This document shows, piece after piece, positions 9,163 to 18,951 of a DNA stretch of 64,000 nt. The notes beneath the pieces are model-generated. The model was not told the DNA's origin and ran no database searches. It saw only the letters and a list, made by a program, of their open reading frames with translations. Made by a program: the position numbers and the translations under genes. Each line of letters opens with the position of its first letter. Position 1 is the stretch's first letter. This DNA comes from Moraxella ovis (GTDB lineage: Bacteria > Pseudomonadota > Gammaproteobacteria > Pseudomonadales > Moraxellaceae), in contig NZ_UGPW01000001.1 of assembly GCF_900453105.1 (NCBI RefSeq), positions 496,001-560,000 on the forward strand, written 5' to 3'.

Positions 9163-11742
9163 TTATGCTAAAAACTTACTCGCAAACTCCCTAAGCACAC
9201 CCCCCGCCTTATAAGTTCTCACATCGCTATCACTATCAAGGCGACATAAGACAGGCACTTTTTCAATATCGCCATTTTTGCGTTCAATGATTAAATCTAA
9301 AGTACAGCGAGCCGAGATTTCTCCTTGTACCGCATAAATTTCTGTACCATCTAATTTAAGGGTATGGCGATTTTGACCGTTTATAAATTGCAGTGGTAAC
9401 ACGCCCATTCCCACCAAATTGGTGCGGTGAATGCGTTCAAAGCCTTCTGCGACAATCACTTCCACGCCAGCCAAACGCACGCCCTTTGCCGCCCAGTCCC
9501 GACTTGACCCTTGTCCATAATCCGCCCCTGCAATGATGATGAGAGGCTGTGAGCGGTTCATATAGGTCTCAATCGCCTCCCACATTCTCATCACCGTGCC
9601 ATCTGGTTCAACTCGTGCCAGTGAGCCTTGTTTGACCGTGCCGTCAGCGTTTTTGACCATTTCATTAAAGAGTTTTGGATTTGCCAAAGTTGCTCTTTGT
9701 GCGGTCAAATGGTCGCCTCGGTGTGTGGCATAAGAGTTAAAATCTTCCTCTGGCACGCCCATTTTGGCAAGGTACTCGCCTGCGGCTGAATTTTTGACAA
9801 TGGCATTAGAGGGCGATAAATGGTCGGTGGTAATATTATCAGGCAAAATGGCAAGCGGTCGTAAGTTTTTAAGTTCACATTCTTTTGCCAATGCTCCCTC
9901 CCAATAGGGTGGACGGCGGATATAGGTGGACTTTTCACGCCAATCATATAAAGGATTGCTTGCCTTGTCAGATTTATCCAAATCAAACATTGGAATGTAG
10001 ATTTCTTTAAATTGCTCTGGTTTTACGCACTTGGCGACAATCTTGTCAATTTCATCATCTGATGGATAAATGTCTTTTAGGTAAATCGGCTTGTCGTTAT
10101 AGAAGCCCAAGACATCATTTTCAATGTCAAAGCGAATCGTCCCAGCAATCGCATACGCCACAACCAGTGGCGGACTTGCCAAAAATGCCTGTTTTGCTTG
10201 TGGGTGAATGCGTCCATCAAAATTACGATTACCAGACAGCACCGCCGTGGCGTATAGGTCTCGCTCCACGATTTCTTGTTCAATTTCTGGTCGCAAAGCC
10301 CCACTCATTCCATTACAAGTCGTGCAAGCATAGGCAACAATGCCAAAGCCTAATTTTTCAAGTTCGGGCAGTAGCCCTGCTTCTTCTAGGTAGAGCTTGG
10401 CAACTTTTGAGCCGGGGGCAAAAGACGATTTGACCCACGGCTTACGAGTTAGACCAAGTTCATTGGCTTTTTTTGCCAAAAGTCCTGCTGCAACGGTATT
10501 TTTTGGGTTTGAGGTATTGGTACAACTGGTGATGGCAGCAATAATCACTGCACCATCAGGCATTAGTCGGTCTGTGTGATTTTCTACTACCCCTGCAATG
10601 CCTCTCTCTTTTAGTTCGCTGGTGGCAACTTTGGCGTGCGGATTGGAAGGTCCTGCGATGGTGCGAGTAACCTGTGATAAATCAAACTCTAACACTCGTG
10701 GATACTGGGCGTTTACCATTTTATCCGCCCACAGCCCAACGGTTTTGGCGTAAGTTTCCACCAATTTTACTTGCTCGTTTTCTCGCCCTGTTAGGATCAG
10801 ATAATCTAAGGTATTTTGGTCAATATAAAACATCGCCGCCGTTGCCCCATATTCAGGGGTCATATTAGAAATGGTGGCGCGGTCGCCCACACTAAGCGAA
10901 TTTGCCCCTTCGCCAAAAAATTCCAAGAATGCACCAACGACTTTTTGCTCTCGCAAAAACTTGGTCAAAGACAATACAATATCAGTTGCCGTAATCCCCG
11001 CCCCGCGTTTACCTGTTAAATGCACACCGATGATGTCAGGGGTACGCATCATTGAGGGTTGTCCTAGCATGACGCATTCGGCTTCAAGTCCGCCTACGCC
11101 CACAGAAATCACGCCCAAAGCATCGGTATGTGGCGTATGGCTGTCTGTTCCCACACAAGTATCAGGGAAAGCGACGCTGTCTTTTGCTTGCACCACAGGC
11201 GACATTTTTTCAAGGTTGATTTGGTGCATAATGCCGTTGCCCGCAGGGATAACATCGACATTAAGAAAGGCGGTTTTTGTCCAGTTGATAAAGTCAAAAC
11301 GGTCGTCATTACGGCGGTCTTCAATGGTACGATTCTTGGCAAAGGCGTCAGGGTCATCGCCTCCGTGTTCCACCGCCAAAGAATGGTCCACGATGAGCTG
11401 AGTTTGTACCACAGGATTGACCTTTGATGGGTCGCCCCCTGCTTTGGCAATCGCATCACGAAGCCCCGCCAAATCCACAAGGGCGGTCTGTCCCAAAATG
11501 TCGTGGCACACCACCCGTGCAGGATACCAAGGAAAATCAAGTTCTTGTTTGTTGTCGGTAAGCTGTGCTAAATACTCGGAGAGTTTTGGGTCATCATTGC
11601 AATTTCGCACCAGCTGTTCGGCAAGTACTTTGGCGGTGTAGGGCAAGCGTTCATAAGCATTGGGGCGAATGTCGTTAATTGCCTGTTCTATATCAAAGTA
11701 GTCTAATGCAGTATCGGCTAAGGGTTTGCGGTAGTTTTTCAT
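9163..11742 (-). CDS. acnD: Fe/S-dependent 2-methylcitrate dehydratase AcnD
   Basis: An 859-residue aconitase-family enzyme that dehydrates 2-methylcitrate to an aconitate isomer, which PrpF then converts. Iron-sulfur cluster cysteines are visible in SCTNTSNP and ACTTCNG. The C-terminal swivel domain contains GSSRDWAAKG and the RTNLVGMGVLPLQF segment. The length and N-terminus (MKNYRKPLADTALDYFDIEQ) fit AcnD rather than AcnA. It belongs with prpC and prpB upstream and prpF downstream, although the ATPase cassette now separates it from prpF. Confidence 0.93.
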   Translation of the reverse strand: MKNYRKPLADTALDYFDIEQAINDIRPNAYERLPYTAKVLAEQLVRNCNDDPKLSEYLAQLTDNKQELDFPWYPARVVCHDILGQTALVDLAGLRDAIAKAGGDPSKVNPVVQTQLIVDHSLAVEHGGDDPDAFAKNRTIEDRRNDDRFDFINWTKTAFLNVDVIPAGNGIMHQINLEKMSPVVQAKDSVAFPDTCVGTDSHTPHTDALGVISVGVGGLEAECVMLGQPSMMRTPDIIGVHLTGKRGAGITATDIVLSLTKFLREQKVVGAFLEFFGEGANSLSVGDRATISNMTPEYGATAAMFYIDQNTLDYLILTGRENEQVKLVETYAKTVGLWADKMVNAQYPRVLEFDLSQVTRTIAGPSNPHAKVATSELKERGIAGVVENHTDRLMPDGAVIIAAITSCTNTSNPKNTVAAGLLAKKANELGLTRKPWVKSSFAPGSKVAKLYLEEAGLLPELEKLGFGIVAYACTTCNGMSGALRPEIEQEIVERDLYATAVLSGNRNFDGRIHPQAKQAFLASPPLVVAYAIAGTIRFDIENDVLGFYNDKPIYLKDIYPSDDEIDKIVAKCVKPEQFKEIYIPMFDLDKSDKASNPLYDWREKSTYIRRPPYWEGALAKECELKNLRPLAILPDNITTDHLSPSNAIVKNSAAGEYLAKMGVPEEDFNSYATHRGDHLTAQRATLANPKLFNEMVKNADGTVKQGSLARVEPDGTVMRMWEAIETYMNRSQPLIIIAGADYGQGSSRDWAAKGVRLAGVEVIVAEGFERIHRTNLVGMGVLPLQFINGQNRHTLKLDGTEIYAVQGEISARCTLDLIIERKNGDIEKVPVLCRLDSDSDVRTYKAGGVLREFASKFLA

Positions 11743-11801
11743 TGCTAAGTTCCCTTTTCTTTGGCTGTGAAAAATTTTGGGGGTTGTGGGTTAAAATGGG
11801 G

Positions 11802-11883
11802 CGTAGGTTGGGTTGAGCCTGCGAAACCCAACAAATTAAATATCGTATTAAAGTTGGGTTACGCTATTGCCAACTCAACCTAC
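11802..11883. repeat. Intergenic inverted-repeat element (about 82 bp)
   Basis: Two imperfect 31-base arms (11802-11832 and 11853-11883) in opposite orientation surround an AT-rich centre. The arms carry the GTAGGTTGGGTT / AACCCAAC words seen in intergenic repeats of many Gammaproteobacteria and Neisseria-like genomes. It can fold as one long hairpin between acnD and the small secreted gene. It may act as an mRNA-processing site; no transposase is linked. Confidence 0.65.
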
Positions 11884-11885
11884 AG

Positions 11886-12287
11886 CTATTTGCCATAATT
11901 GCAAACAAAATTAAAGCGTGTATTGATGGCGGGTTCTTTGCCAATGTCTTGCCATACTGCTTTTTTGGTTTGATTTTGGTAAATGACTAAATTATTTTTA
12001 TCGTAGAAGTTTACTTGCAAAACGGCAATTTTTTTAGTTTTGCAATTTACTTTAATGGTTAAAATTTGAGAATGGTATTGCTGATGTTCATCAAATTGTT
12101 GTGGGCTATTGTAATCCCTTTTTAAATTATAAATTACTTGATTTAGATTGCTCTTTTTAATATTGTCTGTATCAATATAAATTGCTTTTTCATCTGGATA
12201 TTCTGCTGGTAATTGCATCCAATTTTGAGAAAAGGCAAAATTAGGGAATAAGAATAAAATTAAGACAATTTTTTTGTGAAAATTCAT
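11886..12287 (-). CDS. Small secreted protein, possible surface-adhesin-E-like
   Basis: A 133-residue protein with a clear Sec signal peptide (MNFHKKIVLILFLFPNFAFS, cleavage near 20). The mature part has an early IYIDTDNIK segment, then strands and two cysteines (in VNCKTKK and the end FVCNYGK) that could form a disulfide. This layout resembles the Haemophilus protein E / Adhesin_E family, a tentative match. It sits between prpC and acnD and has no evident link to propionate metabolism; low GC suggests later insertion. AGG-type ribosome site and an AT-rich leader precede it. Confidence 0.6.
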   Translation of the reverse strand: MNFHKKIVLILFLFPNFAFSQNWMQLPAEYPDEKAIYIDTDNIKKSNLNQVIYNLKRDYNSPQQFDEHQQYHSQILTIKVNCKTKKIAVLQVNFYDKNNLVIYQNQTKKAVWQDIGKEPAINTRFNFVCNYGK

Positions 12288-12361
12288 AAAAATACCTCAT
12301 TAAAAAACTTAAAAACAAAGGCACATTTTCCCAATTAAAAATATGCCCCTGTTTTATTTAA

Positions 12362-13522
12362 TTACCGCTCATTCATCGGTACAAACGCCAAATTCTCAGG
12401 GCCTGTATAATTGGCACTTGGGCGAATGATTTTACCATCTGCTCGCTGTTCTAAGATATGAGCCGCCCAGCCTGCGGTGCGAGCCAGCACAAACAGTGGG
12501 GTAAACATTGCTGTTGGTACGCCCATTTTTTGATAAGACACGGCAGAGAACCAGTCTAGGTTAGGGAACATTTTTTTCTCGTCCCACATTAAGGTTTCAA
12601 GACGCTCAGCAATGTCAAACAAACGCATATCGCCCGTCTCTGCCGATAGGTCTTTGGCGACTTGTTTAATCACCACATTACGGGGGTCAGAGATGGTATA
12701 GACAGGGTGTCCAAAGCCGATGATAATCTCTTTTTTGGCGATACGCTCACGAATATCCGCTTCGGCATCATCAGCATTGCGATAGCGTTTTTGGATGTCA
12801 TAAGCTACTTCGTTAGCACCGCCGTGCTTAGGACCTTTTAATGCTCCGATAGAGCCTGTGATGCACGAATAGATGTCCGAGCCCGTACCAGCAATGACAC
12901 GGCTGGTAAAGGTGGACGCATTAAACTCATGCTCGGCATACAGGATTAGGCTGATGTGCATGGCTTTGACGTGGCTGTCTGATGGACGCTTGCCGTGCAG
13001 TAGGTGCAAGAAATGCCCACCGATGGAGTCTTCTTCGCTCTCCACACTGATACGCTTACCGTTATGGCTGTATTGATACCAATATAGGAGCATGGAGCCA
13101 AGAGAAGCAATGAGTTTATCGGCGATGTCTTTGGCTTCTGATGCAGGCTGACTTTCACGCTCAGGGTGGACGCAGCCCAACATGGATACGCCTGTACGCA
13201 TCACATCCATCGGGTGTGTGTGAGCAGGCAAGCTTTCTAAGACTTCAATGACACGAATGGGCAGACCACGAAGCGATTTGAGTTTTTGTTTGTAGGCGAT
13301 AAGCTCAAATTTGTTGGGCAGATGACCATGAATAAGTAGGTGGGCGACTTCTTCAAATTCGCAATGCTTGGCAAGGTCAAGAATGTTATAGCCCCGATAG
13401 CTCAAATCATTGCCCGACCGACCGACCGTACATAGGGCGGTGTTGCCTGCTGGCACGCCTGATAGAGCGACTGATTTTTTGGGTTTAAAGGTGGGGGTTT
13501 GAGGTAGGGTATTGTCTGTCAT
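12362..13522 (-). CDS. prpC: 2-methylcitrate synthase PrpC
   Basis: A 386-residue citrate-synthase-family enzyme condensing propionyl-CoA with oxaloacetate. Catalytic-region motifs are visible: [23 protein letters not shown] and [13 protein letters not shown], which carry the conserved histidines, and the Asp-containing [10 protein letters not shown]. The N-terminal [19 protein letters not shown] is characteristic of methylcitrate rather than citrate synthases. It follows prpB on the same strand with a hairpin between them. Confidence 0.95.
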   Translation of the reverse strand: MTDNTLPQTPTFKPKKSVALSGVPAGNTALCTVGRSGNDLSYRGYNILDLAKHCEFEEVAHLLIHGHLPNKFELIAYKQKLKSLRGLPIRVIEVLESLPAHTHPMDVMRTGVSMLGCVHPERESQPASEAKDIADKLIASLGSMLLYWYQYSHNGKRISVESEEDSIGGHFLHLLHGKRPSDSHVKAMHISLILYAEHEFNASTFTSRVIAGTGSDIYSCITGSIGALKGPKHGGANEVAYDIQKRYRNADDAEADIRERIAKKEIIIGFGHPVYTISDPRNVVIKQVAKDLSAETGDMRLFDIAERLETLMWDEKKMFPNLDWFSAVSYQKMGVPTAMFTPLFVLARTAGWAAHILEQRADGKIIRPSANYTGPENLAFVPMNER

Positions 13523-13645
13523 GATAAACTCCTTGTTCGACAGGTTGGCTAGAATTTTTGATAATTTAAAAATTCGGGCGATGAATATTTTGTTAATATC
13601 ACCTTGGGTTGGCGAATTGATCGCGCGCCTAGGCTGAATTTATAT

Positions 13646-13693
13646 GAAAGCCTGCTCGTACTGCCCTATACTCCAGGGTGCGGGCAGGCTTTC
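13646..13693 (-). terminator. Stem-loop between prpB and prpC
   Basis: A perfect 10-bp outer stem (13646-13655 with 13684-13693) with a CCCT/AGGG inner pairing and no T-run. It is better read as a processing or attenuating hairpin inside the operon than as a strong terminator. Confidence 0.5.
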
Positions 13694-13702
13694 GGTGATG
13701 GA

Positions 13703-14578
13703 TTATTTTTGAAATAATGCGTCTAATTTTTGTTCAAAATCATGATACCCCAAGAACTCATAAAGCTCAGCGCGGGTTTGCATGGTATCGACGACATTCG
13801 CCTGTGTACCGTCAGCCATGATGGATTGATAGACATTCAACGCAGCTTTACTGGCAGCGCGGAATGATGAGAGTGGGTAGAGTACGAGCGATACGCCATG
13901 ATCGGCAAGCTCTTCTTGGGTATAAAGTGGCGTTGCGCCAAATTCGGTGATGTTCGCCAGCACAGGCACGCCAACCGCTTGGCTAAATTCCTTATACATG
14001 CCCAAGTCCGTAATCGCTTCAGGGAAGATCATGTCCGCGCCAGCTTCCACGCAAGCGACCGCTAGTTCAATGGCGGATTCTAGACCTTCGACAGCCAAGG
14101 CATCGGTGCGAGCCATGATGACAAAATTCTCATCAACACGTGCATCGACAGCGGCCTTGATTCTGTCGACCATCTCGTCCTTGCTGACGATGGCTTTATT
14201 TGGGCGATGTCCGCAGCGCTTTTGGGCGACCTGATCTTCAATATGCACGGCTGCTACACCAGCGCGTTCAAAGTTACGAATGGTGCGAGCGATGTTAAAT
14301 GTACCGCCCCAACCAACATCAATATCGACAAGTAGGGGAGTATCAACGTTATCCGTGATGCGTCTTGCGTCTATCAGCACATCTTCCATGGTGGTAATAC
14401 CAAGATCGGGGATGCCATTAGCGCAGGCAGCAACACCGCCACCAGACAGATAAATTGCCTTAAAACCGCTTGCAGTCGCAAGGCGAGCAAAATAAGCATT
14501 AACACAGCCGACAACGGCTAGGGGATTGGATTCTTTGACGGCTTGGCGAAAACGCAAGCCTGCAGATGGGTGACTCAT
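13703..14578 (-). CDS. prpB: 2-methylisocitrate lyase PrpB
   Basis: A 291-residue TIM-barrel enzyme of the isocitrate-lyase superfamily that splits 2-methylisocitrate into pyruvate and succinate. The signature KRCGHRPNK holds the catalytic cysteine near residue 122. The DIDVGWGG and [10 protein letters not shown] segments carry the metal- and substrate-binding residues. It is the first gene of the methylcitrate cluster; an AT-rich 265-bp leader lies upstream. Confidence 0.95.
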   Translation of the reverse strand: MSHPSAGLRFRQAVKESNPLAVVGCVNAYFARLATASGFKAIYLSGGGVAACANGIPDLGITTMEDVLIDARRITDNVDTPLLVDIDVGWGGTFNIARTIRNFERAGVAAVHIEDQVAQKRCGHRPNKAIVSKDEMVDRIKAAVDARVDENFVIMARTDALAVEGLESAIELAVACVEAGADMIFPEAITDLGMYKEFSQAVGVPVLANITEFGATPLYTQEELADHGVSLVLYPLSSFRAASKAALNVYQSIMADGTQANVVDTMQTRAELYEFLGYHDFEQKLDALFQK

Positions 14579-14843
14579 GGCGATTGTCCTTAAAACAGTA
14601 AAACAAAAGTAAACTGGCTGTGAGTTAAAAAATTGAATCTGGATTTAGTATAGCGATAATTTTACGCACTGTCTTTACTTATTTTAATTAAATTATCTAC
14701 ATTAATTTATTATAAATATTATCATTATTAAATTATTGCATAATAAAAGCCATTTTTTACATAATAATCGCTTACTTTTATTGAGATTTTGCATGAATTA
14801 AGCGCATGATGCACGCGTTTAATGGGATTTTTGACATAATTTG

Positions 14844-15788
14844 TTACAATTTATCAATACTGTCAGCAGGCGTGTATTCTATTTGTCGATCATGATACAC
14901 GGCATAAGTCGCTTGCAGAAGGGCTTTTAAGTTCGGGTTAGTGGTGTCGGTTAGGGTATTTAGGTAGATGGGCGAGGTGATATTATCAGGGGATAAGGAC
15001 AGGTATTGAATCTGTTCGGTGCGCACGGTGGTCAAGCTTTTTGGTACTAAAGTGACGCCTTCGCCAGCTGATACCAAGCCAAGCGCGATTTGAATGTCAC
15101 GCGCTTTGTTAATGTGTAGCGGGGTTAGATTGCGTTCATAGAACAGATGAAGCAGGGGGTCGCTGTGTTCGCCCGAGCCAAGTATCATCGGCTTACGGTG
15201 GTATAAAATTAGTGTCTCATCAATGAGTTCTCTTAAAGAGATGCTACTACTATTGGCAAACCTATGCTGAATGGGTAGGGCGACCGCCCAAGGCTCATGT
15301 CGCAGAAATATCTGCTTAACAAAGTCATCTTGCAATAAGAATCGCCCAAAGCCGACATCTATCTCGCCTGATTTTAGGGCGTTAATCTGATCGTTAGAAC
15401 TGACCTCGATGAGCTTAATATCAAGGCTTGACAGGGTGGATTTTAATTTGCTGATGATCTCTGGCAGCAGCCCGTAGAGTATCGACGCCACAAAGCCGAT
15501 GGTTAAGGTATTGCTTGATTTACCGAAGTTTTGAGTGAGGGCAATCAGCTCATTTAATTCGCCCACGCTCTTTTGGGCGTGCAGATAGAAGAATTCCCCA
15601 GCGGGAGTCAATATCATCGGGCGACGATAGCGGTCGATCAGCACCTGATCAAGCAGCTGCTCTAGTTGTGCGATGTGCCGCGATAGGGTGGGCTGAGATA
15701 GCCCTAAATCCTTGGCGGATTGGCTCATGCTGCCCGTATTGGCAACATGAATAAAAGCGTTTAGTTGCGTAAGATTCATGATGAGCAT
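14844..15788 (-). CDS. LysR-family transcriptional regulator
   Basis: About 311-314 residues. The N-terminal winged helix reads MNLTQLNAFIHVANTGSMSQ with the SAKDLGLSQPTLSRHIAQLE recognition helix. The periplasmic-binding-like effector domain follows, with GFVASILYGLLP as its first strand-helix. The likely start is the second Met (15779), giving the standard MNLTQL. It lies upstream of prpB on the same strand and divergent from the DUF4212/symporter pair, so it could control either. By the usual divergent rule the symporter is the likelier target. Confidence 0.88.
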   Translation of the reverse strand: MLIMNLTQLNAFIHVANTGSMSQSAKDLGLSQPTLSRHIAQLEQLLDQVLIDRYRRPMILTPAGEFFYLHAQKSVGELNELIALTQNFGKSSNTLTIGFVASILYGLLPEIISKLKSTLSSLDIKLIEVSSNDQINALKSGEIDVGFGRFLLQDDFVKQIFLRHEPWAVALPIQHRFANSSSISLRELIDETLILYHRKPMILGSGEHSDPLLHLFYERNLTPLHINKARDIQIALGLVSAGEGVTLVPKSLTTVRTEQIQYLSLSPDNITSPIYLNTLTDTTNPNLKALLQATYAVYHDRQIEYTPADSIDKL

Positions 15789-16154
15789 CGGCGATAAAAA
15801 GACTGATGCTAGCCTAGCATAATTTGCCCAAAAAAGGAATTTATGCCGATTTTAGGGTTTGGATTGTTAAAATGTTTCATAAAGGTTAAAAATTTTCTGA
15901 AATTTATGCCAAAAAATGCTTGAAATGACAAAAAATTGTGCTATTATGCGAAAACACTAGCTAAGTTGAATAGGAATCTGACTCACCGAAGCTTTGGCTG
16001 TCAGTGAGTTAGCTATTATTGTGGTCTGCTTTCTTAATGAAATTTAAGTGCGGTACCTTTTTAGGGTTTTGTGTTATTCAGTGGTAATAACCTTAAAAGG
16101 ATTTTATTAAGGAAGTATTTTAAAATTGCTTATGCAATTTACAAGGAGGTCGCC
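15789..16154. other. Divergent intergenic region, 366 bp
   Basis: It lies between the LysR gene and the DUF4212/symporter operon. It contains a plus-strand promoter (15921-15948) and a long leader with a stem-loop (15978-15986 with 16004-16012, 9 bp, one mismatch). No further gene was seen. Confidence 0.6.
15921..15948 (+). promoter_or_regulatory. Promoter of the DUF4212/symporter operon
   Basis: TTGAAA (15921-15926), a 16-base spacer and TATTAT (15943-15948). It predicts a leader of about 200 bases before the first start codon. Confidence 0.55.
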
Positions 16155-16421
16155 ATGTTACATGGTACAGATAAAGACGTCTCTGGCTACTGGAAAGCCA
16201 ACGTTCGTATTATTATTGGTTGTTTGATCGTGTGGGCAGTTTGCTCGCTCGGTTTCGCCGTTCTTCTTCGCCCTGCATTAATGGGCATCACTTTCATGGG
16301 TACAGACCTTGGACTATTTTTTGGTCAGCAAGGCGCTATTCTTACCTTTGTCGCACTCATTTTCTTCTATGCTTGGCGCATGAATCGCCTTGATAAAGAA
16401 TACGGTGTAGAGGAGGAGTAA
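16155..16421 (+). CDS. DUF4212 small membrane subunit of a sodium:solute symporter
   Basis: An 88-residue protein with two membrane helices (about 18-40 and 55-75). The start at 16155 is set by a strong AAGGAGG site 5 bases upstream; a longer frame upstream adds 28 implausible residues. Proteins of this family (TIGR03647 type) are always paired with a VC_2705-type symporter, which follows here after three bases. Its exact role in transport is not known. Confidence 0.9.
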   Translation: MLHGTDKDVSGYWKANVRIIIGCLIVWAVCSLGFAVLLRPALMGITFMGTDLGLFFGQQGAILTFVALIFFYAWRMNRLDKEYGVEEE

Positions 16422-16424
16422 GCC

Positions 16425-18200
16425 ATGAGTCAATTTGCAATTAACCTAATTTTTGTTGGCGCATCGTTCCTGCTGTACTTCGGTATCGCGATTTGGGCGC
16501 GTGCAGGCTCGACCAAAGAATTCTACGTTGCAGGCGGCGGTGTTCACCCTGTCGTCAACGGCATGGCTACAGGTGCTGACTGGATGAGCGCGGCGTCATT
16601 CATCTCGATGGCGGGTATGATCGCCATGGGTGGCTATGCTGCTTCTGCTTATCTAATGGGCTGGACAGGTGGTTTCGTGCTACTGGCGTTATTGCTAGCC
16701 CCTTATCTGCGTAAGTTCGGTAAGTTCACCGTGCCTGACTTCATCGGCGATCGATTCTACTCTAAGAGTGCGCGTCTGATCGCTGTTGTGTGCTTGATTT
16801 TGGCATGTACCACTTATGTTATCGGGCAGATGACAGGGGCAGGCGTGGCTTTCTCTCGCTTTTTGGAAGTTGATAAGAATACAGGTCTGATCATCGCAGC
16901 AGTCGTGGTACTGTTCTATGCTGTACTTGGCGGCATGAAGGGCATTACCTATACTCAGGTAGCTCAGTATGTGGTATTGATGATTGCGTATATCATTCCT
17001 GCAATCTTCATCTCAATGAACATCACTGGCAACCCAATCCCGCAGTTAGGCCTGTTCGGTACTGACCTAGAAAGTGGCGCAACCATGCTATCTAAGCTTG
17101 ATAGCTTGATTACTGATCTGGGGTTTGCAGCTTATACTGCTGATGTTCCTGATAAGCTAAACATGTTCTTATTAACCTTGTCGCTAATGATTGGTACTGC
17201 AGGTCTGCCTCACGTTATCATCCGCTTCTTCACGGTTAATAAGGTATCTGATGCGCGTTCATCAGCAGGTTGGACACTGGTATTCATCGCATTGCTATAC
17301 ACTGCAGCACCTGCAGTAGGTACGATGTCTCGCATGAACCTGGTTGAGACTGTGTATCCAAATGGCACAACTTCTGCACCGATTGATTATGAAGCACGTC
17401 CAGAATGGATGAAGAACTGGGAACAAACTGGCCTTCTAAAATTCGAAGACAAAAACGGTGATGGTAAGATCAACTACTACAATGACAAGTCAAAAGACGA
17501 AGCGTTCAACGCTGCCGCTGCTCAAAAAGGCCTACAAGGCAACGAACTGGATGTAAACAATGACATCATGGTCTTAGCTAACCCTGAGATTGCCAACCTG
17601 CCACCTTGGGTTATTGGTCTGATCGCTGCAGGTGGTATCGCGGCAGCACTATCTACCGCTGCAGGCTTGCTACTGGCCATCTCATCAGCCATCTCGCATG
17701 ACTTGATCAAGAAAATCTTGAAACCTGAGATCTCTGATAAAGGTGAATTGACAGCGGCTCGTGTTTCGATGATTGTCGCGATCACCATTGCAACTTGGCT
17801 TGGCATGAACCCTCCTGGTTTCGCTGCACAGACAGTCGCCCTGGCATTCGGTATCGCAGGTTCGTCTCTGTTCCCTGCCTTGATGATGGGTATCTTCTCA
17901 AAACGCATCAACAACAAAGGCGCGGTAGCTGGTATGCTTGCAGGCTTGATCGTAACTTGTGTGTACATCTTCTTGTTCAAAGGCTGGTTCTTCATCCCAG
18001 GTACGAACATGCTTGCTGATGACGCATCAGGCTGGATCATGGGTATTAGCCCACTAGGCTTCGGTCCGATCGGTGCTCTGATCAACTTTGTGGTAGCATT
18101 TGCAGTATCTTACATGACTGCGCCACCACCACAAGAGATCCAAGATCTGGTTGAAAGCGTACGCTATCCAAAGGGCGCAGGCGCAGCAATCGATCACTAA
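16425..18200 (+). CDS. Cation/acetate-type symporter (VC_2705 subfamily of SSS)
   Basis: A 591-residue sodium:solute symporter with about 13 membrane helices, of the ActP-like family; the substrate is probably acetate or a similar short-chain acid. The conserved FYVAGGGVHPVVNGMATGAD start and GLPHVIIRFFTV segment support this. A hydrophilic loop (about residues 315-380) carries an EF-hand-like DKNGDGKIN loop at 342-350. The ribosome site GAGGAGG lies at the end of the DUF4212 gene, showing one operon. Proximity to the methylcitrate genes fits use of short-chain fatty acids. A strong terminator follows. Confidence 0.9.
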   Translation: MSQFAINLIFVGASFLLYFGIAIWARAGSTKEFYVAGGGVHPVVNGMATGADWMSAASFISMAGMIAMGGYAASAYLMGWTGGFVLLALLLAPYLRKFGKFTVPDFIGDRFYSKSARLIAVVCLILACTTYVIGQMTGAGVAFSRFLEVDKNTGLIIAAVVVLFYAVLGGMKGITYTQVAQYVVLMIAYIIPAIFISMNITGNPIPQLGLFGTDLESGATMLSKLDSLITDLGFAAYTADVPDKLNMFLLTLSLMIGTAGLPHVIIRFFTVNKVSDARSSAGWTLVFIALLYTAAPAVGTMSRMNLVETVYPNGTTSAPIDYEARPEWMKNWEQTGLLKFEDKNGDGKINYYNDKSKDEAFNAAAAQKGLQGNELDVNNDIMVLANPEIANLPPWVIGLIAAGGIAAALSTAAGLLLAISSAISHDLIKKILKPEISDKGELTAARVSMIVAITIATWLGMNPPGFAAQTVALAFGIAGSSLFPALMMGIFSKRINNKGAVAGMLAGLIVTCVYIFLFKGWFFIPGTNMLADDASGWIMGISPLGFGPIGALINFVVAFAVSYMTAPPPQEIQDLVESVRYPKGAGAAIDH

Positions 18201-18213
18201 TCGTCAATCTAAC

Positions 18214-18244
18214 AAAAATGCAGACCTAGTGTCTGCATTTTTTA
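18214..18244 (+). terminator. Hairpin terminator after the symporter gene
   Basis: A perfect 12-bp stem (18214-18225 with 18231-18242), 5-base loop and a following T-run. Confidence 0.9.
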
Positions 18245-18370
18245 TTTTTAAGTAATTGATAATAAAAGAAATTTATATGAATGAAATGCGAAATTTAACT
18301 ATAAAATGCGATGTCTTTATGATATAGTTAGCCTGATTTTGTTTAATGATTATCACAAAAGGATTGTTGA

Positions 18371-18841
18371 ATGTTTTGGGAATTGATTGCGACCATTTTG
18401 GCAGGGTTTATGGCGGCAGGGATTGCGCTGTCTTTTAGGTTGCTATTTAAAAAGCTACCACGTTGGATTGTGCCTGCTGCGGCTGGACTTGGCATGCTTG
18501 GTTTTCAGATTTATAGCGAATATACTTGGTTCGATCATACCAGGAGCCGTCTGCCTGATGGTGTGAGTGTGGTGGCAACCCATGCCGATCCTGCATTTTA
18601 TAAGCCATGGTCATATTTTCGCGCGCCAATCTTACACTTCGTTGCGGTCGAGCCTAGCGAGAACGCCGAAGCTGGCAACATTAAGCGTGCGAACCTGTAT
18701 TTTTTTGAACGGCGAATGGCGGCACATCATGCACCGATCTTGGTAGATTGCCAAAACAAATTACAATCGGATTTTAGCCAATCACCGAATTGGGGTCAGA
18801 CGCCGATGACAGAAGACATCGTTCGCGCTGTTTGCCAATAG
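18371..18841 (+). CDS. Conserved hypothetical membrane-anchored protein
   Basis: 156 residues. Two hydrophobic segments at about 4-26 and 32-50 are followed by a soluble domain with conserved-looking aromatic residues (YTWFDHTRSRLPDG, PWSYFRAPILHFV) and two cysteines in the C-terminal third. An AAAGGA site precedes the start. I do not recognise a family with known function. It stands alone between the symporter terminator and tsaD. Confidence 0.7.
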   Translation: MFWELIATILAGFMAAGIALSFRLLFKKLPRWIVPAAAGLGMLGFQIYSEYTWFDHTRSRLPDGVSVVATHADPAFYKPWSYFRAPILHFVAVEPSENAEAGNIKRANLYFFERRMAAHHAPILVDCQNKLQSDFSQSPNWGQTPMTEDIVRAVCQ

Positions 18842-18915
18842 TTATTTCTTGATAAATAAGCCGCCTTTTGGGTGGTTTTGTTTATTTCGCTGTTATCAAA
18901 AATCATCCAGAAAAA

Positions 18916-18924
18916 TGCTATAAT
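18916..18924 (+). promoter_or_regulatory. Extended -10 promoter of tsaD
   Basis: TGCTATAAT matches the extended -10 consensus (TG-N-TATAAT) 27 bases before the tsaD start. No good -35 is visible, as is usual for extended -10 promoters. Confidence 0.6.
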
Positions 18925-18951
18925 AATCAAAATTGTAAAACAAAGAGACTT

